DNA of 64,000 nucleotides from Bimastos eiseni (GCA_959347315.1 OY365814.1:31042176-31106175); one strand, 5' to 3'. Shown: positions 1 through 25,072, counted from the stretch's first letter. Numbers and translations are program-made. Notes: generated from the sequence alone by a model not told the origin.

Positions 1-480
1 GATAGAGGCAGAGAGGAAAGTAGCAGGAGACTGAGTACCATGCAAAGAGGAAGGTACGTAGCGAGGGATGCTTAGAGGGCTGATGGCTGGGTGATGGAGA
101 GGGAAGTGGCGCGCAGTGGGAATGGATGGACGGAGGAGTAAGTTTAAGGAGGAGGTCTGGAAGTGAGCTAGAGCGAGAGGTGAAAGGATGACGAGGAGGG
201 AGTTTAAGAGGATTGGGCAGAAAGAGAGGTCAAAGGGAAACGAGGCGGGGGTCAGGCTGAACTAGACGAGAAGAAGAAGGAGGGTCCACTTTACGCTAGT
301 CATCTGGCAGCCATGGGCATGTAGTATTTGTCAGTTGATTTTCTTAGCATCGGCATAAGAAGGTGGGTGTCCACTCCAGTCTTCTCCCTCGCCAGCTCGC
401 ATTCCCACCGACCTCTTTAGGCAGTTTCTACTCATGAACAGAAATCGTTTTACATAGTTAAACTTGAGGGTTGAGATACC

Positions 481-598
481 TCGGATACAAGTAAAAGATA
501 CAAGTAAAAGATACAAGTAAAAGATACAAGTAAAAGATACAAGTAAAAGATACAAGTAAAAGATACAAGTAAAAGATACAAGTAAAAGATACAAGTGT
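481..598. repeat. 13-bp minisatellite (about 9 units)
   Basis: Near-perfect tandem repeat of the 13-mer GATACAAGTAAAA. Reading frames across it give a 13-residue periodic peptide, the expected artefact. Confidence 0.9.
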
Positions 599-955
599 AG
601 AGGGACAGCAAGACAGACAGATGGAAAGAACCAGACTAATAACCAAACAGACAGAGACAGACAGACAGACTGACACAGAGACAGACCGAGAAGCACCTGA
701 TTGCAGTGAGACACGTTTTGCCTGTGAGAAGATTATGACCTAGAGTCCTAGAGTCTGTATAAGACGGATGATTGGGAGGAGCAGGTGATGGGGTGGGTGT
801 GGTATGGGTACTTTGACCAATCGCACAGACACGGGTGATGAGGATGGTAAGGTTATTGATGATGAGGAGTAGGGTGAGGGAGAGGAGGAGGTGGAGGAGG
901 AGGAGGATAGAGACTAGAAAACTTGTTAATCAGAATTACAGAAAACATGGCGTTT

Positions 956-983
956 GAATTAATTAATTAATTAATTAATTAAT
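956..983. repeat. (TTAA)n run
   Basis: Seven consecutive AATT/TTAA units in AT-rich DNA. Confidence 0.85.
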
Positions 984-1663
984 AACGCGCCTGATTTGCA
1001 TATTAAATTAGCTCAATGCAAATGGTCAACGCTATTTTATTAAATGTTGGAAGCTTGGGTTATTCGCAAGAAAAAAATGTCCAAATATCAGAATCCAGGG
1101 AAAATTGTGTGCTGATCTAGAAATTCTCACGAGAACGTGTTGTACATTTTTTTATATCGCTGGAGCCTTTGTTGGAACGGAGAAATTAAATTGTCTGCTC
1201 TGTAATTAAAATAGTTGTGATTACGTGTAAGAGTGGTTATGGGCATGCATTTGCCATTTTCCGGTATCTGTTGACGTGTGATGTCTCATTTTTAAAAGTT
1301 CTTATGCTATTGGATGTAGTTTACCTTATCTCCGTAGACGATTGCCTAAACAGCATGGAGTCCTAGGCTGTCTCGCCAACTACAGCATCTTGTTCAAACC
1401 GGTCGACATAAACCGGGTTTCTTATCAGCCGTAAACTGTTTGCAAGTCCGTGGAAAAGATAGATGCCCTGTGTATTGAGTGGGAGGGTATACTCTGTCCT
1501 GGACTCACTCGTCAAGGGACGGGAGAGGTGGTGCTTTCTCGCTGGCTTCTGCACCAGCCCACTGACTCACTCACTAACCCACTCCACAACCAAGGTATGC
1601 AGATACCAGATAGATATTTGAGCGGATATTTAGAATGGATATCAGAGGTGCGTGTGATCTGTT

Positions 1664-1723
1664 GTTTTGGGTGATAGACTGTGAACCGATAAGACAGGGT
1701 TCGAATACCCGCCAGTTCACCCA
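1664..1723 (+). repeat. tRNA-like fragment, probably a SINE head
   Basis: A stretch containing GGGTTCGAATACCC, close to a tRNA B box with its T-stem, follows a weak A-box-like segment. I cannot fold a full cloverleaf, so a degraded tRNA-derived SINE is more likely than a tRNA gene. Confidence 0.3.
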
Positions 1724-2169
1724 GGATCTGAAAAGGACTGTCCACTGCCGAGGTTAAGTAAATGAAGTCGCTTACACTTTGTACTTATCGTTGCTTTCTG
1801 AACTATGGGTGGCATTGTCTGCTTTTATGTATATATAGGGTGAGCTTAAGGCAATAAAGAGGTGTTTTAGGCAGGATACTTCTGAAAAGGGTTAATGGAC
1901 GTTATTTCAGAGGTATGCCTATAAGAGCCCTTGCAAGAACCGACAATTCCATCCATAGATGTCGTTGGGAGTCATGGCTGACGAACTCCTTCTTGGACCT
2001 ACCATTTGGATAATATGAGCTCAGTTGATGGTTAGTGGGTGTTGTATGGTATTGGATGCAGTAGGTGTCGAATAATATTATAATAGGAGAGGGTGTCTGG
2101 TTTTTAACGGTGATGGACGACGACTGCGCTGTATGAGAGATTATGTTCAGATGCGTCGACAGAGGGCTT

Positions 2170-2655
2170 CAAGTTGGATCTCTGTCTCTCTGGCTCTGTC
2201 TATGTCTCTCTTTCTCTGTCTGTCTGTATGTCTTTGTTTGTCTCTCTCAGTCACTCTCTCTGTCTCTCTCTCTGTCTCTGTCTGTCTGTCTGTCTCTCTC
2301 TCCATCCCCCTTCTCTCTCTGTCTATTTCTCTCTGACTCTGTCTGTTTCTCTATTTGTCAGTCTGTTTCTCTCCGTTTCTGTCTGTCTGTGTCTGTCTGT
2401 GCCTCTGTGTGTTGGAAAATTCGATATGACAGATGCCGTAAACGCACGAGACATTCTCCAGACCTTGACCTCAGCGTCTCTTCTTAAACGACAACGTCTC
2501 TCTACGTATGTCTATCTGTCCGTCTGTCTGCATTTCGTCGGTCTGTTTATAGTCTGTTTATCTATCTGTCTGTCTGCCTCTGTTCGTTTGTTTGTCTGGC
2601 TGACTGACTGTCTTTCTGTTTCTCTCTCTTTGTCTGTTTCCTTTTGGAAGTGCCG
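2170..2655. repeat. CTGT/CTCT-rich low-complexity tract
   Basis: About 480 bp of imperfect CTGT, CTCT and CTTT repeats, interrupted near 2410-2500 by ordinary sequence. Cys/Ser/Leu-rich reading frames across it are artefacts. Confidence 0.9.
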
Positions 2656-2969
2656 TCGCAGCGTCGCTTAAACACCTCTTTATATTATCTAATTCGCGTT
2701 ATATATGCAGTGCTTTATGCAGTTTACGCTAAGTAAACGCGCAAGTTTGTCCTCATGTGTCTTTACCCTTCTGCCTGCTTACATGTTCGACAGAGCCGTG
2801 TTAAGCCAAGAGAACGGTGAGATCTGTACCAAATAATTTCCAACAGATGTCGTTAAATTCTGGATTCATATCATCATCCGATCCCTTAAAACACTTATGT
2901 TTGTTGGGTGTAATTTGGGCTAAAACGATTATTGCAGCCATTACATGTCGCTAAACTCTTGCAATGGTT

Positions 2970-3050
2970 AGTTGCTGTTTAGCGACGAAAGATGATTAGC
3001 GTCGCCCTCCTCCTTTTTCAAGGCTTGGATCTGGCACTGTCAGAGTACGA
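2970..3050 (-). repeat. SINE-like family A copy
   Basis: Reverse complement of the core shared by the other family A copies (CCAGTCCCAAGCCTGG, then AAAGGAGGAGGGCGACGCTAA). This explains the apparent coding frame here. Confidence 0.75.
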
Positions 3051-3459
3051 CCAGTTGCAGAGTTTACTGGCGAGTAACCGCAGACATGAAATTGTCGCTT
3101 TGCTCGAATATTTCAATGATGTCATTAGAAACCTTTTAAACGAAGTCATGAACGCTATAAATGCTATAATTACCGTTTTTCAAAGCATCATGCGATCCAC
3201 TTTACCTTTAAACCACTAAAAACTACTGCTAGTAACATGTGCTAAACGCTAAATGATACAACATGTACTTTAAGGCAATTCTCATATAATTATGTTTCAA
3301 TGGTTTCATCAAGTAATGCTGGTCTGGAATTTTTTTGTGTCTTTTTATTTATATACGTACACTTAATGAGTCGGAGAATATGACAACACTTTGTTTATCA
3401 CATTCATTCATTCATTGCGAAAATTTATATAGTGCTCCTTGAATATTCATTGTCTTCAG

Positions 3460-16081
<12,622 letters not shown>

Positions 16082-16638
16082 TGGTTAACTGTCGGCTCGA
16101 TTCCGTGCGTGTGTGTTCTGTCGTCTGTGTTTAACCTGCGTGTATGTGTGTGTGTTTACGTGTTTGTCTGTCTGTGTAAGTTTGTTGGTACGTTTATGAG
16201 CATGTGTGTATGTTTGTGTGTGCTTTCGTGTGTGCATGAAAGGTTTTGGAGGCTCTATATCGATGTTGCTAACAAAAAAGGTTTGTTCTGATGCTGAAGT
16301 TGTTACGTCATCTCGTCTCAAGAAAGAAACAAATTGACAGTTGACGAAGGCGATTACCTTCGTCTCTAAAGGTTACCGCCAACCAAGGAAGATAAATTAC
16401 CTAGGTCGCATAGGTTACTGCCAATTATAGTAATTGAGTCAGAAGGTAACTATTTGGTTTGCAATCCTAGGGTTGGATCTTTCCTTGTCAATTAAACAGA
16501 TTTTCGTCTGAAAATCGTCATCCTTGTAATCGTAGGCAGCTTGCGTTGATGTAAATGTGAACTCTTCCATATATAGCTCCCGAAATGCCCCGTATACGAT
16601 CTTGGCCCTGGTCATTTTCCAATGAACTCGTAAAGCCT

Positions 16639-16668
16639 TCATATATATATATATACATATATATATAT

Positions 16669-16712
<44 letters not shown>
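16639..16712. repeat. (AT)n microsatellite
   Basis: AT dinucleotide run with short breaks. Confidence 0.95.
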
Positions 16713-16714
<2 letters not shown>

Positions 16715-17134
16715 GAGAGGCAGAGAGGAACTCCCTCAAGCTGGCCCTGGGGCAGCAATGAGTATGAAATTCTGTCCCTCACCATCTCATACTCCTACTG
16801 TCAGTGTACGATCAGTGTACTCATCCCACAGCTGAGTTGACTAGCGTCAACCAAGATTTAAATCTCTAAAGTATATAAACCACGATCGGTAGGCGAACCG
16901 ACAACCTCACGGAAACAGTTGCATGGGATATATGTCACGCGACCACGTGCACTTGTTCATCCAAAATTTATATATCACTATTTCAAGAAAACTGCCCTAA
17001 AGCGCTCCCAACTCCATCCCGGACAATATGGTAAGTTTTCAAATGGCCATAAAATGTACCACAACACGACTTAGGAAACAGACTTAACCCTTACAGAGAA
17101 TGATAATTCCAAATCATACTGCAAACTATGATTG

Positions 17135-17290
17135 TAGACCCGACTGCTTGGAACAACCTCCCATTGAATATTCGGTTCTTGCCTAGGAGTTCTCTATTCC
17201 ATTTTTAATTCAATCTTAAATCGTTCTTATTTGACCGAGGTGGGACTGGGAGCGCCTCTGAGTAGATTTCTTGAAAATTCGCTACATCAA
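17135..17290 (+). mobile_element. LINE 3' end fragment
   Basis: Frame fragment DPTAWNNLPLNIRFLPRSS resembles the ORF2 C terminus (AWNxLP). Followed by GGGAGCGCCTCTGAGTAG and a TGATTGATTGG-type tail to 17385. Confidence 0.6.
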
Positions 17291-17666
17291 GTTTCGTTGA
17301 TTGATTGGTTGGTTGGTTAGTTGATTGGTAGATTGATTGATTGACTGGCTGACTGACCGATTGATTGATTGATTGATTGATTATATCCCAGCGTGACCCC
17401 GTCAATGTTGCAGGTAATGGTCGATGGCAAGATCAACTTAGATTGCGTCATACTCAAAGGTCTATCGGACTTCAAAGCTTTGTCGTTTTCATATTGCATC
17501 ATAATATTCAAACGGCTTCCCACACACCCCGCAACGGGATATCTCTGCACCTATTGACCGTGGTATACATAGGCTTTTGTAAAGGCCAGTACAGGCCTAC
17601 AGGTGGGCTCGTTCAACTGCTGTTACATTAGCCGAGACGTCTGACAGGTGATGCGCTTTCAAAGAC

Positions 17667-17672
17667 AATAAA
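17667..17672 (+). terminator. Candidate polyadenylation signal for the I-BAR gene
   Basis: AATAAA followed by a T-rich stretch (ACTTTATTTCTAT), about 1.6 kb past the stop. Plausible 3' UTR end, but chance AATAAA is common in this AT-rich DNA. Confidence 0.3.
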
Positions 17673-18184
17673 CTTTATTTCTATCGCACCAGCTGGTGAA
17701 AAATCAAACGTTGACGTACCACTTTCAAAGGTCAGATCACGAAAAATAGACAAGTGCGTATATAGTAGGCCTACCCTTGCAATAAATTATTAGAACGAGT
17801 AAGGAGCACATATAATAAGTTCTCTTGCAGGTTTGGGTTTGAGCCCCCATCCCCAGTCGTCAAAGCATCAAGGAGCATTTTACTACAAATAGAGTCTGTC
17901 ATGAGATGTCATTGAAAGTTCGAATATTTTTATCCTTCTCGTGCCACAGTTAGCAACATCTGGTGTATCGTAGGTGTCTGACATGTTACAAATACGCTTC
18001 CTTCGCACTAAAAGTGCATCTGATTAGATTGCACCTGTAGATGGGCTATAGAAATATTTAAATACAATACGCCCACCACCGTTTGATAATTATTGTTCTG
18101 GCGTTGGACGTCTCCATTCCATAGAAACAGCCGTTTAAGTGCATTTACCGACATTGTGTCGGCTCTTGGCTTAGGGTTCACAAC

Positions 18185-18420
18185 GGTTCTTCTTATCCTT
18201 GATTTTAGTGCCGCAGTCGATTAAGTTGACCATAGTAATCCTTTTCCAGATCCATTTCAAAAGGAATTTGGAATTTCTGAATCTGCACTCCTTCTTTCTT
18301 GTTTCCACGATTCACAGTGTGTGTTTTGGTGTTAACTTTTCTAGAACTGCTAACTTAATATTGGGTGTTCCCCAGGGTTCCATTCTTGGCCCACTGTTTT
18401 TCATCCACCATTTAACCGCG
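18185..18420 (+). mobile_element. Decayed non-LTR reverse transcriptase fragment
   Basis: Two reverse transcriptase landmarks in order. LLILDFSAAVD, then a stop, then VDHS, corresponds to motif A (LDxSxAFDxVDH). GVPQGSILGPLFF at about 18362-18400 is motif B. The spacing is shorter than in intact elements and frames are broken, so this is a dead copy. Confidence 0.85.
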
Positions 18421-18527
18421 TACCTATGTAATCAAGCACTGCGATTCGTCCAGTTAACCAATAGGGACCTAGAATCATCTCGCACTATGACAGCTACTCT
18501 GGTTACCCATCTAGGCCCGGGTAATGT

Positions 18528-18690
18528 AATGTAATCATGTATTTATATATCGCCCTTCAAGATATCTAGTCAGAGGCGCTTTCTGCGCTGGTCAAAATGA
18601 TATTGAAGTCATGGCGAACGAATAAATGCATCTGCTAGCAAAACATGGCACAGTAAGCTGCAAAAAGAGTCATCAGTGGTGGGCCCACGC
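18528..18690 (+). repeat. Dispersed family F copy
   Basis: Starts GTAATGTAATGTAAT, then TTTATATATCGCCCTTCAAG and AGAGGCGCTTTCTGCGCTGG. The same order and wording recur at 51208-51400. Confidence 0.65.
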
Positions 18691-19942
18691 ACAAGCGTCG
18701 AACTAACTGATCTTTTTTTTTAAATGGTATAAATCTAAGATAAAATTTCATTTAATCATTCCGATTTAACAAATGCATTTTGTCCTTTTTTGTTTCACAA
18801 ACGATTAAAAATTATCCTAAATGAATCTACTTTTCATGCAGTATAACTGTATATTAAGCAGGCTTTGTTCAGTCCATGCAACCGTTGCTGTTCGATTGTT
18901 GAACGATGGTGATTTGATGTTGCATTGCAATAGGCCTGCATTGAAAGTTCTATCACCAGAAGCTACTGTTGCTGGAAGACTTATCAGTGAAAATATGTAG
19001 CGCAACAGGGATATTGGGGAACACTGCAAATGGATAAGTCCAAGTAGACGTATTTAGCTTTCAGTGGAAAGATATAATGTCGGTTTGCATTCTTCTTTGA
19101 AATTAGTGCCATGAACTCTTCAACATCTCATCCCCAAGATCTTGTGAGAGGTTTTTGTCAAAATGCTGTGGACATTTCTTGGCAGCCGAGAATAAATCTT
19201 CGTCAGTCAAATTTTTAAACTCCCAAAGAAATGCAAATAAAATACAAATATGATCGAAATATGTGAAACTGGTGTTGTAAACCGGATTGTAGGCTACGAA
19301 AGTGAGGCATTATAGATGATTGCTCATATTATTAATAGCCTAACTCTTAAATCTGATTCTAATTGAAACTACAGTAACCTAAGTTACTATTTTAAATTAT
19401 AATCTATAGCAGACAAGGATAATTTCTGAAATTATATTAAATTTATTAAAAGAATAATCTCACTATCAATTACTGTTTGGTTGGTCTAAGCCTTAAGACA
19501 ACATGTCACAGTCATGTCTGAAGACTGTGGTTGTGCTCAACATTTCGTCCATATTATTTGAAAACTAAGCAATCACAGAATTTACTTGGCTTTTTTTTAA
19601 AATAATCTCATAATTTTTTTAAATTATCAAGGCGGCCAGGCCTATTTGAAAAAAACCCATTAACATATTTATAAATATTATTTTAATATTATTCTAAGAT
19701 TATATTATTAAGCTCCATTGAGCTGCATTTATTTTGATAATTGTAGAGAACCCACTTGACTTTTATTTAATTATCTGTCACTAGAAAAGTCAGACACCTG
19801 TTGTTCGTTAATATTATAGTAATGCTCTTGACTCGCAACTTAATGTGATGAATCTGATATTTAAATTTTTTTATTATTGTTCGTTACAATCGTTATTACA
19901 AGTAAAATAAGAGATTTAGTGTTAAGCAATAGTATTACACAA

Positions 19943-20403
19943 CTTAGTTGATTTAAGTTCAAGCTGAGTTGATTTAATTTTAAACTGAGTTGATTTAATT
20001 TTAAATTGAGTTGATTTAATTTTAAACTTAGTTGATTTAATTTTAAACTGAGTTGATTTAATTTTAAACTGAGTTGATTTAATTTTAAATTGAGTTGATT
20101 TAATTTTAAACTGAGTTGATTTAATTTTAAACTGAGTTGATTTAATTTTAAACTGAGTTGATTTAATTTTAAACTTAGTTGATTTAATTTTAAACTTAGT
20201 TGATTTAATTTTAAACTTAGTTGATTTAATTTTAAACTGAGTTGATTTAATTTTAAATTGAGTTGATTTAATTTTAAACTTAGTTGATTTAATTTTAAAT
20301 TGAGTTGATTTAATTTTAAACTGAGTAGATTTAATTTTAAATTGAGTTGATTTAATTTTAAGCTGAGTTGATTTAATTTTTAACTGAGTTGATTTAATTT
20401 TAT
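19943..20403. repeat. 21-bp AT-rich minisatellite, about 22 units
   Basis: Tandem units built from GAGTTGATTTAATTTTAAAC with one further base (21 bp). Variants alternate at a few positions (AACTGAG, AACTTAG, AATTGAG). A 7-residue periodic minus-strand frame results and is not a gene. Confidence 0.95.
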
Positions 20404-20529
20404 GGACCCATGTTATTTTGAGATCCCTCTTGAAGTAGAGGCTAGGCCAAGTGTCCTGCCTGCCTCTCTCCTCTGATAAGGCCTGAGTCCATGCCATCAT
20501 AGTCCATGCCATGATACATGTATGAACTC

Positions 20530-21030
20530 GGGTGGACTTTGGAAATGCTGTTTACATAGGTCTTTCATCCACAAATTTTCCCAAACTTCAGTCTATTCTT
20601 AATGCCGCTGCTCGTCTGATAGGTGGCATTCCAAAATTTGCCAATATTTCATGCTTCATTCGGGACACGCTTAACTGACTCCCTGTTCAAAAGTGTATAC
20701 AGTTTAAAGCCATTTCCCTTATGCGCAGCTGCCTACTTGGGGTGGCCCCAACATACCTAAGATTTTTTAGCACCTCGCTGTCTTCTTTACCTTCCTTACG
20801 ATCTTCCACTAGCGGTCTTTTTGTTGTTCCGCGCATGCACTCTGCTACGGCCCAGTCGGATTACTTTGCCTATGTTGGCCCTTCAGCTTGGAACTGTCTT
20901 CCACAGTCCCTGCGCCAGGAGTTACTAACCCTCACACCTTCTCAGTTTCTGAGACACCTCAAGACCTTTCTTTTCCCACGTATTTGAGCACCGGTATATA
21001 AATGCTTGATTACATTACATTACATTACAA
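20530..21030 (+). mobile_element. LINE ORF2 C-terminal fragment with 3' tail
   Basis: Encodes LQSILNAAARLI-like sequence, then LN-stop-LPVQK at the usual LxWLPV position. Next come SLMRSCLLGVAPTYLRFF and YVGPSAWNCLPQSLR with a C-terminal FLRHLKTFLF. Ends CTTGATTACATTACATTAC. This is the classic C terminus of CR1/L2/Jockey-type ORF2. A stop breaks the frame. Confidence 0.88.
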
Positions 21031-21151
21031 GTTACTAATCCAAAGAGCAAAATCTACAATAACGCGGTTCTGCTGAATGCAACCCTTTAACAGAAACTAT
21101 TCGATGATCCACCTCGATTAATAGTCTTGAAACTAAACTTAAAACTAGTCT

Positions 21152-21615
21152 CAGCCACCCACCCATAAACCACCCTCCCACCCATAAACCACACACTCAT
21201 AAACCACCCACCCTTAAACCACACACCCATAAACCACCCACCCTTAAACCACCCACCCATAAACCACCCACCCATAAACCACCCACCCATAAACCACCCA
21301 CCCATAAACCACACACCCATAAACAACCCACCCTTAAACCACACACCCATAAACAACCCACCCTTAAACCACCCACCCATAAACCACACACCCATAAACC
21401 ACACATCCAACAACCACCCACCCATAAACCACACATCCATAAACCACACATCCAACAACCACCCACCCATAAATCACACACCCATAAACCACCCACCCCT
21501 AAACCACACGCCCATAAACCACACATCCAACAACCACTCACCCATAAACCACACATCCATAAACCACACACCCATAAACCACCCAGACCGTCCACCCATC
21601 AACCACCCACCTATG
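21152..21615. repeat. 15-bp minisatellite, about 30 units
   Basis: Tandem CCCATAAACCACCCA and variants (CACACA, CCCTTAAAC, ATCCAACAACC). The 5-residue periodic minus-strand frames are artefacts. Confidence 0.95.
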
Positions 21616-21735
21616 GACCACCACTACAGATAAAATGCGGCCTGCCTTTGTATTGGCGGTCCGCATAATGTATTCTGGTTGGAGCAGGTGCGAAATAAAC
21701 CTGTTTATGAATGTCGGTTGCGGCTTCGTCCGTTG

Positions 21736-21960
21736 TAAGACAATGTCAATATTGCGTCATCCAAAGCTGTCTTATTCACCAGCCGATCCAAGTCTTGCCA
21801 AAGCGGCTGAGCGAGACGTTCGGACTCTTATTCCACGACCCAATCCAGGAGCTTTGCCTATGTGGGTCCCATCAGCTGGAACAGCCTTTCCTCTTCGGAA
21901 GGAGCTGCCTCCCGGAAGCGCTTGAAGACTTTCCTTTCTACCCTCTCTTCTTTAACTTGG
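21736..21960 (+). mobile_element. LINE ORF2 C-terminal fragment
   Basis: Frame pieces AKAAERDVRTLIPR and, after a shift, SSxRSCLPEALEDF match the terminal region of non-LTR ORF2 proteins. Frameshifted. Confidence 0.6.
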
Positions 21961-22264
21961 CTTGCATAAAGTTTGTCATGGATCATCGGATCGTCGGAGT
22001 ATTTTTAACTCTTTTGTCAGTATGTTCCCGTCAACCAACAGAGCTGAAATTTTGCACACATATCACGCTTGGAGGACAATGCAGTGTATCACATTTTTAC
22101 GGACATAAATAAAAAATTGAGAAAAAATATAAAGAATCCAAAAAACTAAATATCGTTTAACCACTCGAACGAGCCATCCTTGACGAGATCCACTCTGGCA
22201 AGTGTGCATCATAAAAGATTTCTTAAGGAAACGGATCGACTGCACCATCTACCAGATTATCAAA

Positions 22265-22430
22265 CGTCAATAAAAGAGGGTCCCGAAAAACCCATGTCTT
22301 ACTTTCACTTGTTTCTCTTTAGCCTTGTGTTGAGTCGTGATCGCCTATGATTCAAGTGGCGCTATATAAGTGCTCCATTACATTACATTGCAGTACATTA
22401 CATTACATCACATTACATTACATTATTTTT
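22265..22430 (+). mobile_element. Retroelement 3' tail with (ATTAC)n
   Basis: GTCGTGATCGCCTATGATTC, GTGGCGCTATATAAGTGCTC and a (CATTA)n run: the same terminal design as at 20990-21030 and 60500-60590. Confidence 0.65.
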
Positions 22431-22734
22431 ATTGGAACACAGACCTCATTTCGATCCAATCTCAACGTTAGATTGCTTACGATTAGGCTACGTTACTTCT
22501 CATCACGACGAGGTTGCTGGGCAGAATTTCGGAGGAACGGGGGAGGTACAACGCTTTCTGATTGAGGAGTCCGCTGAGTAGGGACGAAGCCACAATCGTT
22601 GGGAGACACACTCTACACGCAAACCGAGAAACAAAGTGTAACAGGAAATGGAACGTGGGGTCTATAGATTTCTACGGCGCCATAGTCATCAGCCGATGAT
22701 CGCTTCATTGATTATAATACATTGTGATACGTGA

Positions 22735-22862
22735 GGATGAAAATAGTGATGATGATGATGACGATGACGATGACGATGACGACGACGACGACGATGACGA
22801 TGGTGGTGGTGGTGGTGGTGGTGGTATGGTGGTGGTGAATGACGATGACGAGGAGGAGGAGA
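22735..22862. repeat. (GAT/GAC)n and (GTG)n compound microsatellite
   Basis: GATGAC repeats pass into GGTGGT repeats. Confidence 0.95.
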
Positions 22863-23208
22863 AGAAAGATGGGGGTCGACCTCCTCCTTAACCCTGACTT
22901 GGTACTGGCACCACCCAGGCAGCTGAGGGGTTCTCCGTGTATAGCTTGCAATGCATCGCCAACGCTCCCTGGCCTACAGAGGAGGACTGGAGCCGGTCCC
23001 TCTTTATGTCCTTGCTTTGGACAGCTGTTGTTTATTCCGCTTGTTGGCTTTCTAAAAGGGAACCAAAGGCTTCTTTCTAACCGTCTGTCTGGATTCGACC
23101 TTGCTTCTAAATTCAGGGAATAGTATATTCAGAAGCAGACGTAGACAGTCCGGCATTTGGAAGCTCTTTCAAGGTTCAAGGCGCCATCAACGACCGAAGA
23201 CGCATGCA

Positions 23209-23211
<3 letters not shown>

Positions 23212-23272
<61 letters not shown>
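23212..23272. repeat. (AT)n microsatellite
   Basis: About 30 AT units. Confidence 0.97.
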
Positions 23273-23275
<3 letters not shown>

Positions 23276-23714
23276 CAATCAGAGACGACTATGTCCTTAT
23301 GTATACTCTCTCGCTCACAGGTTCACTGTATGATATTGCACTCCCTAACCCACTTCCTCTCGAATATCGACTTGCCTTATTAATGTTTGTGTCATAATAC
23401 TTTAATTTATGCAGTTCCTATGAGGTCTGTCGCTTTATGGCATCAGAAGTCGTTGACGACAATTTGACAGCACTTGCAGTGTATATGTATATCTAATCTA
23501 ATTCCAAATTGATATAATAATTTATTCATACAGTTTTATTGTCGTGGCAACTCAGGCGCAAGCAATGCGACGAAATCGTGAGACTTAGAGATTTGTAGAA
23601 CCAATGTTGGACGAAAGTTGGTTGATAGTTGCAGTTATCAGTTATATGTAACGTCAGTTAAAAGAGTGTTAAAGGTGTCTAAAATAAACATTGCATTTTA
23701 TAGCCTAGAAATAT

Positions 23715-23850
23715 AGATAGGGGGTCAGAAGGCAAGCGCATCCAATTTCAAGTAAGGGTATCTTTTAGTCTTAGCGGGAATATCTTGCCTTCCTGACAAT
23801 TTGGACCGGGGGGTTTGCCTCCATCACTCAGAGAGGGGGAGTGCTGTTCC
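23715..23850 (+). repeat. Dispersed family C copy (GGGGG-rich)
   Basis: ATAGGGGGTCAGAAGGCAAG, TCCAATTTCAAGTAAGGGT, then AATATCTTGCCTTCCTGACA and TTTGCCTCCATCACTCAGAG. Matches copies at 40385-40530 and 44985-45150. Confidence 0.8.
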
Positions 23851-23989
23851 TGATCGATGATTCGCTCAGCTCTTCTGCACGGTGCCTCTGGCTTGTTAAT
23901 AACTATGTGATATTAAAGCTAAATACAGTTCGTTAGCATCTGCTGTAACGGAGTCGACTATTATATAGCTCCAGTAGTTGACCTACTAT

Positions 23990-24296
23990 AGCGATAGAGA
24001 TCTTTCTGACCATCTGCGAAAACCAATATCTGCGACTTCGTAGATCTCGCTTTGATCTCTGTTGATCGTCTTGATCTTTCTATACATAAGACTAAGACTT
24101 CTCTGGCCAAACACCGAGCGTTTGGTGTTGTGGGTCCATCTACCTGGAATGACTTTCCTCCAGAATGCTAATGTCTGGTTTCTCTCCATCTTGCTCTTTA
24201 GAGAAGTTTCTTTCCTCCCGAGTTGATGTACTGCGAGCGCCTCTGAATAGCTATTCTGTGAGAGGCACTATATGAAACTAAAGATATGATACTATA
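23990..24296 (+). mobile_element. LINE ORF2 C-terminal fragment with 3' end
   Basis: FGVVGPSTWNDFPPEC matches the ORF2 G-P-x-x-WN-x-xP motif. It is followed by GCGAGCGCCTCTGAATAG and GAGGCACTATATGAAACTAA. Confidence 0.7.
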
Positions 24297-24983
24297 GTTT
24301 GAAGATGTAGATCTTTCGCTGACCTACATTTGTCGCGGTGGACGGCAACAAACAGGCTTTGGGCTGGCACCGCTGCATTGTGCAAGTAGAGGTGGTATTT
24401 TGGATGGATCCAGAGTTTAACGACCGGTTTTGACAACAATGGCCGTTGCAGTCGACAGAAATTTGCTTGGCATGTTACAGCACTTACAGCTAACTTCGGA
24501 AGTGCCTTATTTTGTTGTTGCTGTATATTGTTGCAGTTTAACGACACTGTGTGTGTTCCTCAAATACTTAACCGGAGACTGAACCTTAAAAAAGGTGTTC
24601 AAGAAACTGCTCCAATCCTTCATATACGAACGCACGCACGCACGCACACACGCACAATGGTCAGGTAGATTCTACGCTTGCAAAATCATTATCTATTTGG
24701 TGCTCGCAAAGCGCAAGACTTTCAGCTGCATGAAATGAATTGACTCCGGATATTAAGAGTAATTTCACCAAGAATTCGTCAATCTTTCTGGCAATAAGAA
24801 CACTCACAATCACCGAAGTCTTTTGTCGAGTAGTCAGGACTAGAAAGAGCGTTCATGCCTGCATTTTTGCACACCCTTTTATAGAATTTCAAACCTTTCA
24901 AAGTGTTTTCTAATCTCAAAATATAGTCATTAGATCATTAAAGCTGCTTAAATCAGTAATTCACAAAGTACAACACTATTCCA

Positions 24984-25072
24984 ACACTGCCAGCCCCAAG
25001 TCTGGACAAAAGAGGAGGGTGACGCCAATGATCCTTGTTATTACACAGTGTCGTTAAACCGAAGCAACTACT
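24984..25072 (+). repeat. SINE-like family A copy
   Basis: CTGCCAGCCCCAAGTCTGG, AAAGAGGAGGGTGACGCCAA, then TTATTACACAGTGTCGTTAA. Confidence 0.75.

Larger units (their letters stand above)
1..3459. other. Non-coding flank or intron upstream of the first visible I-BAR exon
   Basis: I see no exon with coding character here. The stretch holds a purine-rich start (1-300), a 13-bp minisatellite, a TTAA run, a tRNA-like repeat piece, a long CT/CTGT tract and a SINE-like element. Since the first visible exon of the I-BAR gene starts in mid-domain, this is probably intron of that gene; its first exons should lie further upstream. Apparent reading frames here are low-complexity artefacts. Confidence 0.6.

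Noticed and set aside
2133..2671. Cys/Leu/Ser-rich frames
   Set aside because: Products of CTGT/CTCT low-complexity DNA; three overlapping frames are open at once.
2992..3219. A 75-codon frame upstream of the I-BAR exons, at first considered as an I-BAR exon
   Set aside because: Its first part is a reverse-strand family A repeat, and the peptide does not match the N-terminal I-BAR helices.
19922..20512. 196-codon Lys/Ser/Thr repeat frame on the minus strand
   Set aside because: Exact 7-residue periodicity equals the 21-bp minisatellite.
21087..21595. Gly/Trp/Met-rich repeat frames on the minus strand
   Set aside because: Exact 5-residue periodicity equals the 15-bp minisatellite, and two frames are open at once.
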